Assembly: GCA_910586445.1 (NCBI GenBank)
Contig: CAJUHV010000024.1
Coordinates: forward strand, 1-50,970
DNA from: an uncultured Eubacterium sp.
Lineage (GTDB): Bacteria > Bacillota > Clostridia > Lachnospirales > Lachnospiraceae
DNA: 50,970 bases
Direction of reading: 5' to 3'
Numbering within the stretch: position 1 is the stretch's first letter; each line of letters opens with the position of its first letter. The notes beneath the pieces were generated by a model. The model was not told the DNA's origin. It made no database searches and saw nothing but the letters and a program-made list of their open reading frames with translations. Below are positions 1 to 8,237 of this stretch, one piece after another. A program made the position numbers and the translations under genes.

Positions 1-10
1 AAAGACATGA

Positions 11-423
11 TTAGCTGAATTGTCGGCTGATCGTGTCCCTGTTCCGTTTATTTTTTGTATTGGACAGCCAACTCTTCACAAATAAATATGGCATATCCTT
101 CCCGGTCTTTTGGAAATTTAAGCCATAAGACCGGCCCTGCCCGCGTGTATCAGACGTATTGTAAAGGTCTATCTTTTCCCTCCCAAGCGTTTCCGAAATC
201 TCTTTTAACGTGGAGCTTTCCTTTCCTCCAAGAAATAACATCGTATCACAATTCCCAAGCACGGTTTCTGCAGTATCCTTATAAATCGTCTTTAACTGGC
301 TCTGCGACTGTAAGATAATAGAAGCTGATATTTCACGGCTCCTTATGGTTGCGATCAGCTTGTCAAATTTCGGTATCTGCCCGATGCACCGCAAATTCAT
401 CGAGCAAAAGGGGCTGTCTATTA
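11..423 (-). pseudogene. VirD4/TraG-type conjugative coupling protein, frameshifted C-terminal fragment
   Basis: Remnant of the type IV secretion coupling ATPase that feeds the relaxosome into the conjugation channel. The open stretch contains family motifs IGQIPKFDKLIATIRSREIS, SIILQSQSQLKTIY, LGNCDTMLFLGG and DLYNTSDTRGQGRS. The Walker B region LLLDEFA lies just upstream but in a different frame: the bases after DEFA carry one extra nucleotide relative to the expected DEFANIGQIP. Near the 3' end the family block resembling DELAV is again only found in another frame (EELAV), followed by a stop. The N-terminal ATPase half is absent; the sequence to its right is not recognisable. At least two indels make it a pseudogene rather than a contig-edge truncation. 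It belongs to the conjugative element that also carries parA/parB. Confidence 0.75.
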
Positions 424-578
424 TGATATGCCCCCTGATGATTGCAATGTTTCATTTTCAATCCCTTATTTATATTAATCAGACCATCTGCTTTTTCATT
501 CACAATTCATAATAACAGGCAATGGAAAACAGAAAAGCAGCGGACATCCTGCCGCTGCCTTTTTCGCCTGCTTTACTA
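424..578. other. Short non-coding gap between coupling-protein remnant and parB
   Basis: No coding sequence recognised. In intact elements of this type more genes usually lie between parB and virD4, so this gap probably marks a deletion (inference). Confidence 0.3.
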
Positions 579-1520
579 CTATACTCCGGCATACTTTTTA
601 TCCCGTTCAAGGCTCCATTTCTGGAGCAGGTCAAATATGACTTCTTCAATCTGTTCACTGGAACAATCTTTTGGGAAAAAATGATCCAGTTTCTTTCTTT
701 GCAGTTTAACAGATGCGTCCGCTACCCTAGCCTCCCCTAAAATAGCTTCAATTACTGCTGCATCCAACTTTCCTTCCCTGCTCATTTGTTTTATTTTTAC
801 TGCCTGTGCCAGATTCGGATAACTCAATTTTTCTTCCATAACTTTTACTAACAATTCCTGTTCGCCTGGTTCCAAATATGAAATCTCAACACCTGCATTG
901 AAAGGAATCTTCCTATTATCCACACAATCCAACAGCTCTTTCACAAGATAAGTCAGACGGACATACCGCTGCACCTGCTTCTGGCTCTCACCCATTTCTT
1001 CCCCAATAATGCCAACAGATTTTTTCCCAATATTCCTGTGGCCAATTTGTCCACAGGTCAGGTCATTACGCTTTCCCTGCTTTTTTATAGCCTCAAGTTT
1101 CATCCGGTACGCAAATGCTTTCTCACTGAATAAAAGCTCGTCCCGTTGAATATTCGAATCGACCATAATTATAGTCGCTTCTTCATCCTCCAGATTCCTT
1201 ATAATGCATGGAACCCTCTCAAGGCCGAGGATCTCGCAGGCACGTTTTCTTCTATGCCCTGATACAATTTCATATACCTGCGGTTTTATGGGCCTGACCA
1301 GAATCGGATTCAAAACACCATATTTCTGAATGCTTTCAACCGTGTCCCGCATCTTCTCATCGTCCATGACACGAAACGGATGGTTTTTAAACGGCTGCAG
1401 TTCTAAGATTTCCACTTCCTTCACACATTCCGTCCCTTCATTTTCCGCTGTATCAATGCCAAACAGATCATCCACACTGGCCATTTTTATCTTTGATGCA
1501 CTTCCCTTTTTATCCGGCAT
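579..1520 (-). CDS. parB: ParB/Spo0J-family partition protein of the conjugative element
   Basis: About 313 aa. DNA-binding partner of ParA, acting in stable inheritance or transfer of the element. The ParB N-terminal nuclease/CTPase-like domain shows LQPFKNHPFRV, then GVLNPILVRP and the arginine-rich box SGHRRKRACEILG, followed by DSNIQRDELLFSEKAFAYRM. A helix-turn-helix segment follows (IIGEEMGESQKQVQRYVRL), which would contact parS. The ATG at 1520 is preferred over an in-frame TTG at 1526 because GAGAGG lies 9 bases upstream of the ATG. The start overlaps the end of parA by 11 bases, so the two are translationally coupled. It is clearly element-borne and distinct from the chromosomal Spo0J. 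No truncation is visible. Confidence 0.9.
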   Translation of the reverse strand: MPDKKGSASKIKMASVDDLFGIDTAENEGTECVKEVEILELQPFKNHPFRVMDDEKMRDTVESIQKYGVLNPILVRPIKPQVYEIVSGHRRKRACEILGLERVPCIIRNLEDEEATIIMVDSNIQRDELLFSEKAFAYRMKLEAIKKQGKRNDLTCGQIGHRNIGKKSVGIIGEEMGESQKQVQRYVRLTYLVKELLDCVDNRKIPFNAGVEISYLEPGEQELLVKVMEEKLSYPNLAQAVKIKQMSREGKLDAAVIEAILGEARVADASVKLQRKKLDHFFPKDCSSEQIEEVIFDLLQKWSLERDKKYAGV

Positions 1521-2313
1521 GGGCAAGCACCTCTCTCGTCAGGGTATCATATGCGGCAGCAACTTTTCCTTTCGGATCATGCACAAAAATGCTTTTTCCC
1601 TCCGCCGCCGTTTCCGCCGCCCGTACAGATAATGGAATAAAATTATCAAAAACAGGTATCCGGCTGCCATAATTCTCATGCACAAGCCCCATAATATCCT
1701 TCGCAAAATTTGTCCTTGCATCCACCATTGTCATAAGAATTCCCTCAAAGGACAGTTTAGGATTTAATTTCTTTTTTACTTTTAAAATAGATGTGACAAG
1801 CTGCTGCAGGCCTTTTAGTGACAGATACTGCGGCTGGACTGGAATCAGCACGCTGTCAGACGCTGCCAGTGCATTAATCGTCATCATTCCCAGAGACGGC
1901 ATACAGTCTATCAGGATATAATCATAATACGGAGCTACAACAGATATATATTCCTTTAATACATACTCTCTGCTCATAGAATTGACCAGAGCTGCTTCTA
2001 CGCCTGACAGCTCAATATTTCCCGGTACAAAGGCTACATTTTCCTCATGCTCCATCAGGGCATAATCCGGCTCTACCGAATCTCCTGCGATAAAAATATT
2101 CATAATCCCCGCAAGCGTATGTTCCAGCCCGTCCGGTTCATCAACGCCCATGCAGGATGTCAGGTTCCCCTGTGCATCTGCATCAATTAACAGAACTTTC
2201 ATTCCCTGTCTTGCCAGCCCGATGCCAAGACTGCTTGTTGTAGTTGTTTTTCCAACTCCGCCTTTCTGATTTGCTACTGCAATGACTTTCGCTCTTGACG
2301 CTGTGTTTTCCAT
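1510..2313 (-). CDS. parA: ParA-family partition ATPase of the conjugative element
   Basis: 267 aa, normal length for a Walker-type ParA/Soj ATPase. The deviant Walker A motif NQKGGVGKTTTTSSLGIGLA is at the N-terminus, then LLIDADAQGNLT (switch I / A') and YILIDCMPSLGMMTINALAA (Walker B). The tail DNFIPLSVRAAETAAEGKSI is typical of the family. An AGGAGG site 11 bases upstream supports the start. It forms an operon with the 59-aa gene upstream and parB downstream. ParA-ParB modules are common in Lachnospiraceae conjugative elements, where they are thought to aid maintenance of the excised circle (family knowledge; role here inferred). Confidence 0.92.
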   Translation of the reverse strand: MENTASRAKVIAVANQKGGVGKTTTTSSLGIGLARQGMKVLLIDADAQGNLTSCMGVDEPDGLEHTLAGIMNIFIAGDSVEPDYALMEHEENVAFVPGNIELSGVEAALVNSMSREYVLKEYISVVAPYYDYILIDCMPSLGMMTINALAASDSVLIPVQPQYLSLKGLQQLVTSILKVKKKLNPKLSFEGILMTMVDARTNFAKDIMGLVHENYGSRIPVFDNFIPLSVRAAETAAEGKSIFVHDPKGKVAAAYDTLTREVLAHAG

Positions 2314-2328
2314 AAATTTCTAATCCTC

Positions 2329-2508
2329 CTATAGCTCGTGTTCATGATCTGCGCATACTACTTCTGTATAAACCCTGCAATACTTATTTGTTCCTTTATT
2401 ATGGAACGGTTTTGAAAACTCCGTAACAACAAGATTTGTACTTTTATGTAGAAGTTTCTCGAACCAACGAATTTCTTGTATCGTTCCCATAAGTCTGATC
2501 TTTAACAT
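2329..2508 (-). CDS. Small conjugative-element protein, DUF3970-like
   Basis: 59 aa beginning MLKIRLMGTIQEIRWFEKLL, with a conserved-looking middle NKGTNKYCRVYTEV. The pattern 'L-K-I-R-L-M-G-T ... W-F ... N-K-G-T-N-K-Y-x-R-x-Y' matches small proteins (I believe DUF3970) that sit next to parA in Clostridia conjugative elements; their function is unknown. A longer in-frame start at 2574 is possible, but it would overlap the spoIVB remnant and the terminator hairpin, and GGAAAGG lies 6 bases before the ATG at 2508, so the short form is preferred. It is probably the first gene of the parAB operon. Confidence 0.65.
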   Translation of the reverse strand: MLKIRLMGTIQEIRWFEKLLHKSTNLVVTEFSKPFHNKGTNKYCRVYTEVVCADHEHEL

Positions 2509-2527
2509 TTCACGCCTTTCCTTCAGA

Positions 2528-2556
2528 TTCTTAATTTCCGTCCTGTTTTTGGTCAA
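2528..2556 (-). promoter_or_regulatory. Putative sigma-A promoter of the parAB operon
   Basis: On the minus strand TTGACC (2551-2556), a 17-base spacer and TAAGAA (2528-2533), lying 19 bases before the 59-aa gene. Visible match to the consensus only. Confidence 0.5.
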
Positions 2557-3791
2557 TAAAAAAGGAGCAGACACCTTAAAACCCTTATAAAATCAAGGTT
2601 TCCTGTGTTGCTCCTATTATATCTCACTAACATTCCCTGCACAATCCCGCCCGTATCCTCCAACAGCGTCCGGTCTGTCACTCGGAACTGTATCCCTTTA
2701 TTATTTCCCTGGCTGTGATAATTTGTCTGTTCGATCTCAATATCATAAGCCCTGCGGCTGCCCTCTACAGAGCTTATAATCTGCGCCTTTCCTTTCTTAA
2801 TTCCTTCCTTATATGTGACCGGCATTGCCTTGACTTCTTCTAGTTCCTGGGGCATATGTGTAAGCGAACCATAAATTCCTACGTTTGTATTTTCTTCAAT
2901 TGTCCCAAGCTTATATTCTTCATTATAATTAATCATGCCGGACATTTCACCGGGCTGGCCTCTCTGGCCCTTGCGTATTTCCAGAATGGTAGTCTGGTAA
3001 ATGGAGCCTTCTTCAACATCAATCAGGCTGCCTATATCGGCGTCTGTCACGCCGTGGCCAAGCGCGCCATAATCCATTGTGTCTGTAACATACGTCAGCG
3101 TGCCGACACCCGCAATGTCATCCCGCACCCATATGCCGAGCTGGTAAACGCCGTCCTGCGACAAAACCGGCTTGATTGACACTTCTATTTTTTCCCTGCC
3201 GCGCAGCAGCTGCAGTTTGACTTTTTTCCCTTCGCAGAAGGATATTTTTTTCACCAGCTGGTCTTTTGTCTCGATCTTTTCCCCGTCAACAGCCAGTAAA
3301 TAATCTCCGCTCTGGACTACATTTTTGGCAGGTTCCTGCTTTGCACCAGACTCGTCCGTAACCTCTCCGGTTCCGATTATCATAATCTGTTTGTTTTTTA
3401 CATAAATCCCTATATTCGTACCGGCAGGCAGCAGTTCTTTTTTACTGACTTCCTGCACCGAAATCTGTTTGACCGGAACTACGCCGAACAGCTTGCATAC
3501 TACCTGATACGTATCAGACGGCTGATAGCTGATGCCAGGCGTTACTTTAATCGCACCGTTGCGCACCGGCTGCTGAGTCGCAAATACTTCGGTACTAGCT
3601 ACAATTGTTCCGGTTACGGGGACTCCAAAGGAACAGTCCGGCTTTTTGCCGCGTTCCACATACATTTTATCCGGTATAGAATTCATTAGAAGTACATACG
3701 CAAAGATTACGCATGACACAATGCCGGTATAACCTACAATCTTTCTGCTTCGCTGAAACTTCTTCCATATTTTTTGCAACATATCAGACAT
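2553..3791 (-). pseudogene. spoIVB: spoIVB, SpoIVB serine peptidase, 3' truncated by element insertion
   Basis: SpoIVB is the forespore-secreted PDZ serine protease that triggers pro-sigma-K processing. This copy has the N-terminal membrane anchor (VGYTGIVSCVIFAYVLLMN), the PDZ domain (VVQSGDYLLAVDGEKI) and the S55 peptidase domain with the catalytic histidine in YGALGHGVTD. It reads into TLLEDTGGIVQGM, where B. subtilis continues SGSP with the catalytic serine. Here the frame diverges at about 2630 and stops at 2553 after a non-homologous tail, so the serine and C-terminus are missing. The start at 3791 is chosen for AGAGG upstream. The rest of the gene, and presumably spo0A, would lie beyond the element, outside the window. 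Confidence 0.9.
2563..2615 (-). terminator. Hairpin with T-tract at the element/spoIVB junction
   Basis: Imperfect inverted repeat: the arms AGGAGCA and TGCTCCT are at its ends, with further pairing inside, and on the minus strand it is followed by TTTTTT. It would stop transcripts coming from the truncated spoIVB before they enter the element. It may also be part of the recombination end. Confidence 0.5.
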
Positions 3792-3939
3792 CTCTTTTCC
3801 TCTGTATTCATAGTAACTTCTGACAGATCCAGACATTCATTTACTGCCTGCAGCTGCCAGCGGCGTGATTGTTAAATACGCTCTAACATAGTATGTCTTA
3901 ATATGCTGTTTTCAATCTAGGAATTTATTTCTTAGCATG

Positions 3940-5604
3940 CTATTTTGCCGCTGCTGCCAGATCTTTCATCTCTTTTGCACTTTTTAATACAGTATCTGTG
4001 ATCTTAACTCCGCCGAGCATACGCGCCAGTTCGGTTATGCTTTCTTTTTCATCCAGCCTGCGGATGCTGGTTGACGTGTGGTTTTGTTCTGCCTGTTTTT
4101 CAATTAAATAATGTGTATCTGCCATTGCGGCAATTTGTGGCAGATGCGTGATGCAGATAATCTGGTGATCTTTGGAAATAACATTCATCTTTTCAGATAC
4201 CATCTGTGCCGTACGTCCGCTGATACCGGTGTCTATTTCGTCAAAAATCAATGTGCCGATTTCATCACAGTCTGCAAGCACTGCCTTGATTGCAAGCATG
4301 ATTCTGGACAGTTCGCCGCCGGAGGCAACCTTTGTCAGAGACTTCTGCGGTTCTCCGGGGTTGGTAGAGATCAAAAACTCGGCCTCGTCATAACCTGAGG
4401 CAGTATATTCCTTTTTTCTGGTCAGAGATAATTCAAACTGGACATCCAGAAAATTAAGGTCAATCAGTGCTGCTTTAATTTTTTTGGTCAGTTCGGAGGC
4501 TTTTTTCTGGCGGATCTTTGATATTTTTTTGCACAGCGCCTCCAGCTGTTTTACCTTTTGTTCCTGCTTTAACTGCAGGCCGGATAAATAGGAGTCGTAA
4601 TCACTGAGCTTTTCGATCCGCGCTTTTTTATTTTCATATTCGAATAAAATTTTTTCTATTGTAGCGCCATATTTAGCTTTTAATCCATTTACAAGATCCA
4701 GACGCTTTTCGATTTCATAAAAACGCTCTTCGTCAAAATCTGCGTCTTCTATATAGCCTGCCAGTTCACGGTTAAAATCATTCAGCAGGTTGTCGATTTC
4801 CATTAACTGCTCTTCGAGCTGCCTGACCTGTTCATCGTAAGCACTGATTTCTGCAATTTCCTGTATGGCATGCCCTGTCATCTGTGCAGCGCCGTTTTCG
4901 GAAGTCAGCTGGTATACCTGATTGATGCTGCTCATAATTTTCCTGCCATTGGCAAACCGGCGGTATTGTGTCTCCAGCTCTTCATCTTCCCCGGTTCTTA
5001 GATCCGCATTTTCGATTTCTTCTACTTCGTACTGCAGAAAAGATAACTCTCTTGTACGCTGATCTGTATCCATTGACGCTTCTTTTAGTTCATTTTTGAC
5101 TGCTATGTACTCATGATACGCATCGGACAATTCTTTTTTTATGCCCTTTAAATCTTTTTTTGCATATGCGTCCAAAATCTGTAAATGATTTTTCTGGCTC
5201 AGCAGTGACTGGTGCTCATGCTGCCCGTGAATATCAATCAAAAGCGCAGCCGCCTCTTTCAGCTTTGCAGTCGAGACGCTTTCTGAATTGATCTTGGCAA
5301 CCGACCTGCCGCCGGACATTCTCCTTGTCAGGATCACCTGGTCATCTTCCATCGGTATATCCATCGCAGCCAGCTTGTCCCGGATCTCATCATCCACGGA
5401 AAAAATAAGCTCTACCAGAGCATAATCTGCATCCTTGCGGATCATGTCTTTGGAAGCCTTCTCCCCAATTGCTACCCCGATCGAACCTATAATAATAGAC
5501 TTTCCGGCACCTGTTTCTCCCGATAAAATATTAAGCCCTTCTGAAAAGTCTACCTCTGCTTCTTCAATTAAAGCTAAATTCTTCACATGAAGATTATGTA
5601 ACAT
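3940..5604 (-). CDS. recN: DNA repair protein RecN
   Basis: 554 aa, full length for this SMC-like ATPase acting in double-strand-break repair. The Walker A motif GETGAGKSIIIGSIGVAIG is near residue 30, two long coiled-coil arms occupy the middle, and the signature LTKVASGGELSRIMLAIKA and Walker B TLIFDEIDTGISGRTAQ are near the C-terminus. GGAGAAGGAGAAAAG precedes the ATG. It sits between argR and spoIVB, the standard Clostridia order argR-recN-spoIVB-spo0A. Confidence 0.97.
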   Translation of the reverse strand: MLHNLHVKNLALIEEAEVDFSEGLNILSGETGAGKSIIIGSIGVAIGEKASKDMIRKDADYALVELIFSVDDEIRDKLAAMDIPMEDDQVILTRRMSGGRSVAKINSESVSTAKLKEAAALLIDIHGQHEHQSLLSQKNHLQILDAYAKKDLKGIKKELSDAYHEYIAVKNELKEASMDTDQRTRELSFLQYEVEEIENADLRTGEDEELETQYRRFANGRKIMSSINQVYQLTSENGAAQMTGHAIQEIAEISAYDEQVRQLEEQLMEIDNLLNDFNRELAGYIEDADFDEERFYEIEKRLDLVNGLKAKYGATIEKILFEYENKKARIEKLSDYDSYLSGLQLKQEQKVKQLEALCKKISKIRQKKASELTKKIKAALIDLNFLDVQFELSLTRKKEYTASGYDEAEFLISTNPGEPQKSLTKVASGGELSRIMLAIKAVLADCDEIGTLIFDEIDTGISGRTAQMVSEKMNVISKDHQIICITHLPQIAAMADTHYLIEKQAEQNHTSTSIRRLDEKESITELARMLGGVKITDTVLKSAKEMKDLAAAAK

Positions 5605-5639
5605 TCTTTTCTCCTTCTCCTCTGCTATAGAACCGGGCA

Positions 5640-5830
5640 GACCTGCCCTCAGCTATGCTGGCAGCTCCCTTTTCTTCCGCTCCCGGTCAGCTTTTCATCG
5701 ATCCCTGCTGGTATTTCTCCCATGCTGGAAGCTCTCTTTTTCCGCTCTCCGGTCAGCTTTTCGTCGATCTTTTCTGTTATTTCTGCTATGCGGACAGCTC
5801 TCTTTTTATCAGCCCCCGGTCAGCTTTCGA
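5640..5830. repeat. Degenerate 66-67 bp tandem repeat between recN and argR
   Basis: The block beginning CGGTCAGCTTT occurs at 5684, 5750 and 5817, each followed by similar sequence (..ATGCTGG/CGG..AGCTCTCTTTTT..). The last copy overlaps the final codons of argR (the KLTGG end), so the array seems to have grown from the 3' end of argR. It fills most of the recN-argR gap. Confidence 0.7.
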
Positions 5831-6261
5831 AGACGCTTCATCAATAATACTGCCTCTTCTGAGGTGCGGACTGCACACATAATTGTATCATCTCCTGCGA
5901 TGCTGCCCACAATCTCACGGCATTCCATTGCGTCAAGCGCAGCTGCGACTGCCATAGCCATGCCGGATTCTGTTTTTATTACAAGTATATTCTGAGCGGT
6001 ATCTGCGGAACGAAATCCTTCCTTAAATATGCGGATATACTTGGCCGGCATTTCCTGCCGTCCCTCGCCCATCGCTACGTATTTCTGCCTGCCGTCCCGA
6101 AGCGATACCTTTGTCAGTTTTAATTCCCGGATATCCCTTGAAATGGTAGCCTGTGTAACCGGATAGCCTGACTGCTCCAAATATGCAGAAAGCTCTTCCT
6201 GTGTTTCTACATTATATTTATTGATAATTTCTATAATTTTAGCGTGTCTTGTTGTTTTCAT
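5809..6261 (-). CDS. argR: Arginine repressor ArgR
   Basis: 150 aa, the usual length. The N-terminal winged helix has RHAKIIEIINKYNVETQEEL and the recognition segment TQATISRDIRELKLTKV. The C-terminal hexamerisation/arginine-binding domain has the variant AGDDTIMCAVRTSEEAV of the typical GDDT-x-C motif. It represses arginine biosynthesis and activates catabolism when arginine is bound. It lies 6 bases downstream of nadK, the conserved order nadK-argR-recN. The stop codon lies inside the tandem repeat that continues downstream. Confidence 0.96.
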   Translation of the reverse strand: MKTTRHAKIIEIINKYNVETQEELSAYLEQSGYPVTQATISRDIRELKLTKVSLRDGRQKYVAMGEGRQEMPAKYIRIFKEGFRSADTAQNILVIKTESGMAMAVAAALDAMECREIVGSIAGDDTIMCAVRTSEEAVLLMKRLRKLTGG

Positions 6262-6267
6262 TCATTC

Positions 6268-7437
6268 CTAATTTCCATTACTCTGCATTTTTTTTCGCAG
6301 TATTTCCAAAAAACTGACCTTGCTGAATTTTAATATTCTGGCTTGTTCCTTTGCCCTTTGGATTTTAAACCGTTCTCCGACCTGCAGCCAGCATCCATGA
6401 TCACCGTCAAAGCTCACTTCTACAGTTTCATCCCGCTGCGCCCGCCTGCTGCCTACTTCTACAACTACTTCATCCTGCGGGTCAATGACAATGCTTCTCG
6501 GCGTCAACGTATGCGAATTAATCGGCGTCAAAAGCAGCAGCTGTGCTTTTGGATCGACAATCGGCCCGCCTGCGGACAGATTATAGCCCGTAGAGCCGGT
6601 CGGCGTCGCAAATATAATGCCGTCGCCTTTAAATGTATTCAAATACCTGCCATTTACATACACATCAAGGCTTACTAAAGACAGCGATCCTGTACGGTGA
6701 ATAACAATATCATTTAATGCATGATAGGAACCGTTTTCTGCAGACTCATTATGGCTGGCAGCTTTTTCTGCCAAAATATCCACTTCTGCTAAAATATCTG
6801 TTTTCTCTTTCAAGCCGCCCGATCTCTCTGCCGATATGTCCGCTTTCTCTTCCAAGCCGCCCAATCTCTCTGCCGATATGTCCGCTTTCTCTTCCAAGCC
6901 GCCCGATCTCTCTGCCGATATGTCCGCTTTCTCTTCCAGGCCGCCCGTTCTCTCTGCCGATATGTCCGTTCTCTCTGCCGATATGCCCGTTCTCTCTGCC
7001 AAGCCACTTGCTTTCTTTACTGATACGCCCCCGGTCAGTTCTGTTTCTGCCGGATTCATTTTTCCGCCAGACAGCATCATGCGCTCCTCCAGCATATATT
7101 GATCCTGCATAATTGCCCCGACTGCGTCATACACGTCGCTAATTTCCAATTCACACAGGTAGCCGAGTGTCCCCAGATTAATTCCAATCAGAGGAATGCC
7201 GCATTCTACGGTATCTCTGGCAGCCCGTATCAGCGTGCCGTCACCGCCAAGAACAAGGATACATTCTGTATCCTGCGGGATACTTTTGGCAGACACCTTT
7301 TGTATGCCGTCCTGCTCATCCACGCTGACCAGATACCGGCATTCTGCACCCTGCTTTCGAATGTAGCTGCATATTTTTTTTGTTTCTGCCAGATGGCGGT
7401 CTTTGAGCGCATTTACGATTATTACAAATTTTTTCAT
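6268..7437 (-). CDS. nadK: NAD kinase with a tandem-repeat insertion
   Basis: ATP/polyphosphate-dependent NAD kinase making NADP. Catalytic motifs are intact: GGDGTLIRAARD (residues 64-75), LNDIVIHR (241-248) and the glycine-rich FATPTGSTGYNLSAGGPIVD. Bacterial NadK is normally about 270-300 aa; this one is 389. The excess lies at residues about 124-238, between LEERMMLSG and the LNDIVIHR strand. It is built of 14-residue units of the type GGLEEKADISAERS, with shorter GISAER/DISAER units around them. The frame stays open throughout and both halves are well conserved, so the gene is probably functional. The start overlaps the tlyA stop as ATGA. Confidence 0.95.
   Translation of the reverse strand: MKKFVIIVNALKDRHLAETKKICSYIRKQGAECRYLVSVDEQDGIQKVSAKSIPQDTECILVLGGDGTLIRAARDTVECGIPLIGINLGTLGYLCELEISDVYDAVGAIMQDQYMLEERMMLSGGKMNPAETELTGGVSVKKASGLAERTGISAERTDISAERTGGLEEKADISAERSGGLEEKADISAERLGGLEEKADISAERSGGLKEKTDILAEVDILAEKAASHNESAENGSYHALNDIVIHRTGSLSLVSLDVYVNGRYLNTFKGDGIIFATPTGSTGYNLSAGGPIVDPKAQLLLLTPINSHTLTPRSIVIDPQDEVVVEVGSRRAQRDETVEVSFDGDHGCWLQVGERFKIQRAKEQARILKFSKVSFLEILRKKMQSNGN
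6768..7008. repeat. 42-bp coding minisatellite inside nadK
   Basis: Near-identical 42-bp units (plus strand GCCGATATGTCCGCTTTCTC followed by TTCCAAGCCGCCCGATCTCT) repeat about four times with a few substitutions, flanked by 15-27 bp partial units. All are multiples of three and keep the nadK frame. Confidence 0.9.
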
Positions 7438-8237
7438 ACAACTAACGCAGCATGTGCAGCCTCAACAACAGCTGCACAATCCAGTGCTTCCTCCTGTGAC
7501 CCGGAACTGTTTTTACACATGTAAACCAAATATTCGATATTGCCTTCCGGCCCCCTGATCGGTGAAAAATCCAGATTCTGTATACCAAACCCCATCTGCT
7601 GTGCAAATGCCAGCACATGCTCGATCACTTCTAAATGTACTTTTTTATCACGCACAACGCCTTTTTTTCCGACCTTTTCCCTGCCTGCCTCAAACTGCGG
7701 CTTGATCAGGCACACCATCTGCCCATCCGGCGACAGCAGCTCCTTTGCAGGCCCAAGCACCTTTGTCAGAGAAATAAACGAAACATCTACAGAGGCAAAA
7801 TCGATTACATCGGGAATATCGTCAGGCGTCACATAACGGATGTTTGTTTTTTCCATACAGACTACCCGTTCATCCTGACGGAGTGCCCACGCGAGCTGCC
7901 CGTAGCCAACATCGACTGCGTAAACTTTCTCTGCGCCGTTTCGCAGCATACAGTCTGTAAAACCGCCTGTCGATGCACCGATATCCATACAGATTTTATG
8001 ATCCAGTGAAAGGCCAAACTGTTCCACCGCCTTTTCCAGCTTCAGCCCGCCTCTGCTGACATATTTTAATGTCCTGCCCCGTACTTCGATCTGTACCTGA
8101 TCCGAAAACATGGAGCCGGCCTTATCTTCTTTTTGTTCATTGACATAGACATTTCCTTCCATAATCACTGCTTTTGCTTTCTCTCTGGAAGGAACCAGCC
8201 CACGCTTTACCAGCAAAACATCAAGTCTTTCTTTCAT
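7434..8237 (-). CDS. tlyA: TlyA-family rRNA 2'-O-methyltransferase
   Basis: 267 aa. An N-terminal S4 RNA-binding domain (RLDVLLVKRGLVPSREKAKA) is followed by an FtsJ-type Rossmann methyltransferase with the SAM motif KICMDIGASTGGFTDCMLRN and the catalytic-region block LIKPQFEAGREKVGKKGVVR. The family methylates 16S/23S rRNA cytidines; some members are called hemolysin A. It sits between dxs and nadK as usual in Clostridia, overlapping dxs by 17 bases and nadK by 4, so the three are coupled. Confidence 0.95.
   Translation of the reverse strand: MKERLDVLLVKRGLVPSREKAKAVIMEGNVYVNEQKEDKAGSMFSDQVQIEVRGRTLKYVSRGGLKLEKAVEQFGLSLDHKICMDIGASTGGFTDCMLRNGAEKVYAVDVGYGQLAWALRQDERVVCMEKTNIRYVTPDDIPDVIDFASVDVSFISLTKVLGPAKELLSPDGQMVCLIKPQFEAGREKVGKKGVVRDKKVHLEVIEHVLAFAQQMGFGIQNLDFSPIRGPEGNIEYLVYMCKNSSGSQEEALDCAAVVEAAHAALVV

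Noticed and set aside
6768..7008. Possible CRISPR array (regular repeats)
   Set aside because: Units are contiguous 42-bp coding repeats without unique spacers, and no cas genes are near.
6717..7112. Pro/Ser/Leu-rich plus-strand ORFs over the nadK repeats
   Set aside because: They are antisense to the nadK minisatellite; the repeat simply keeps several frames open. No ribosome binding site, and nadK motifs continue on both sides.
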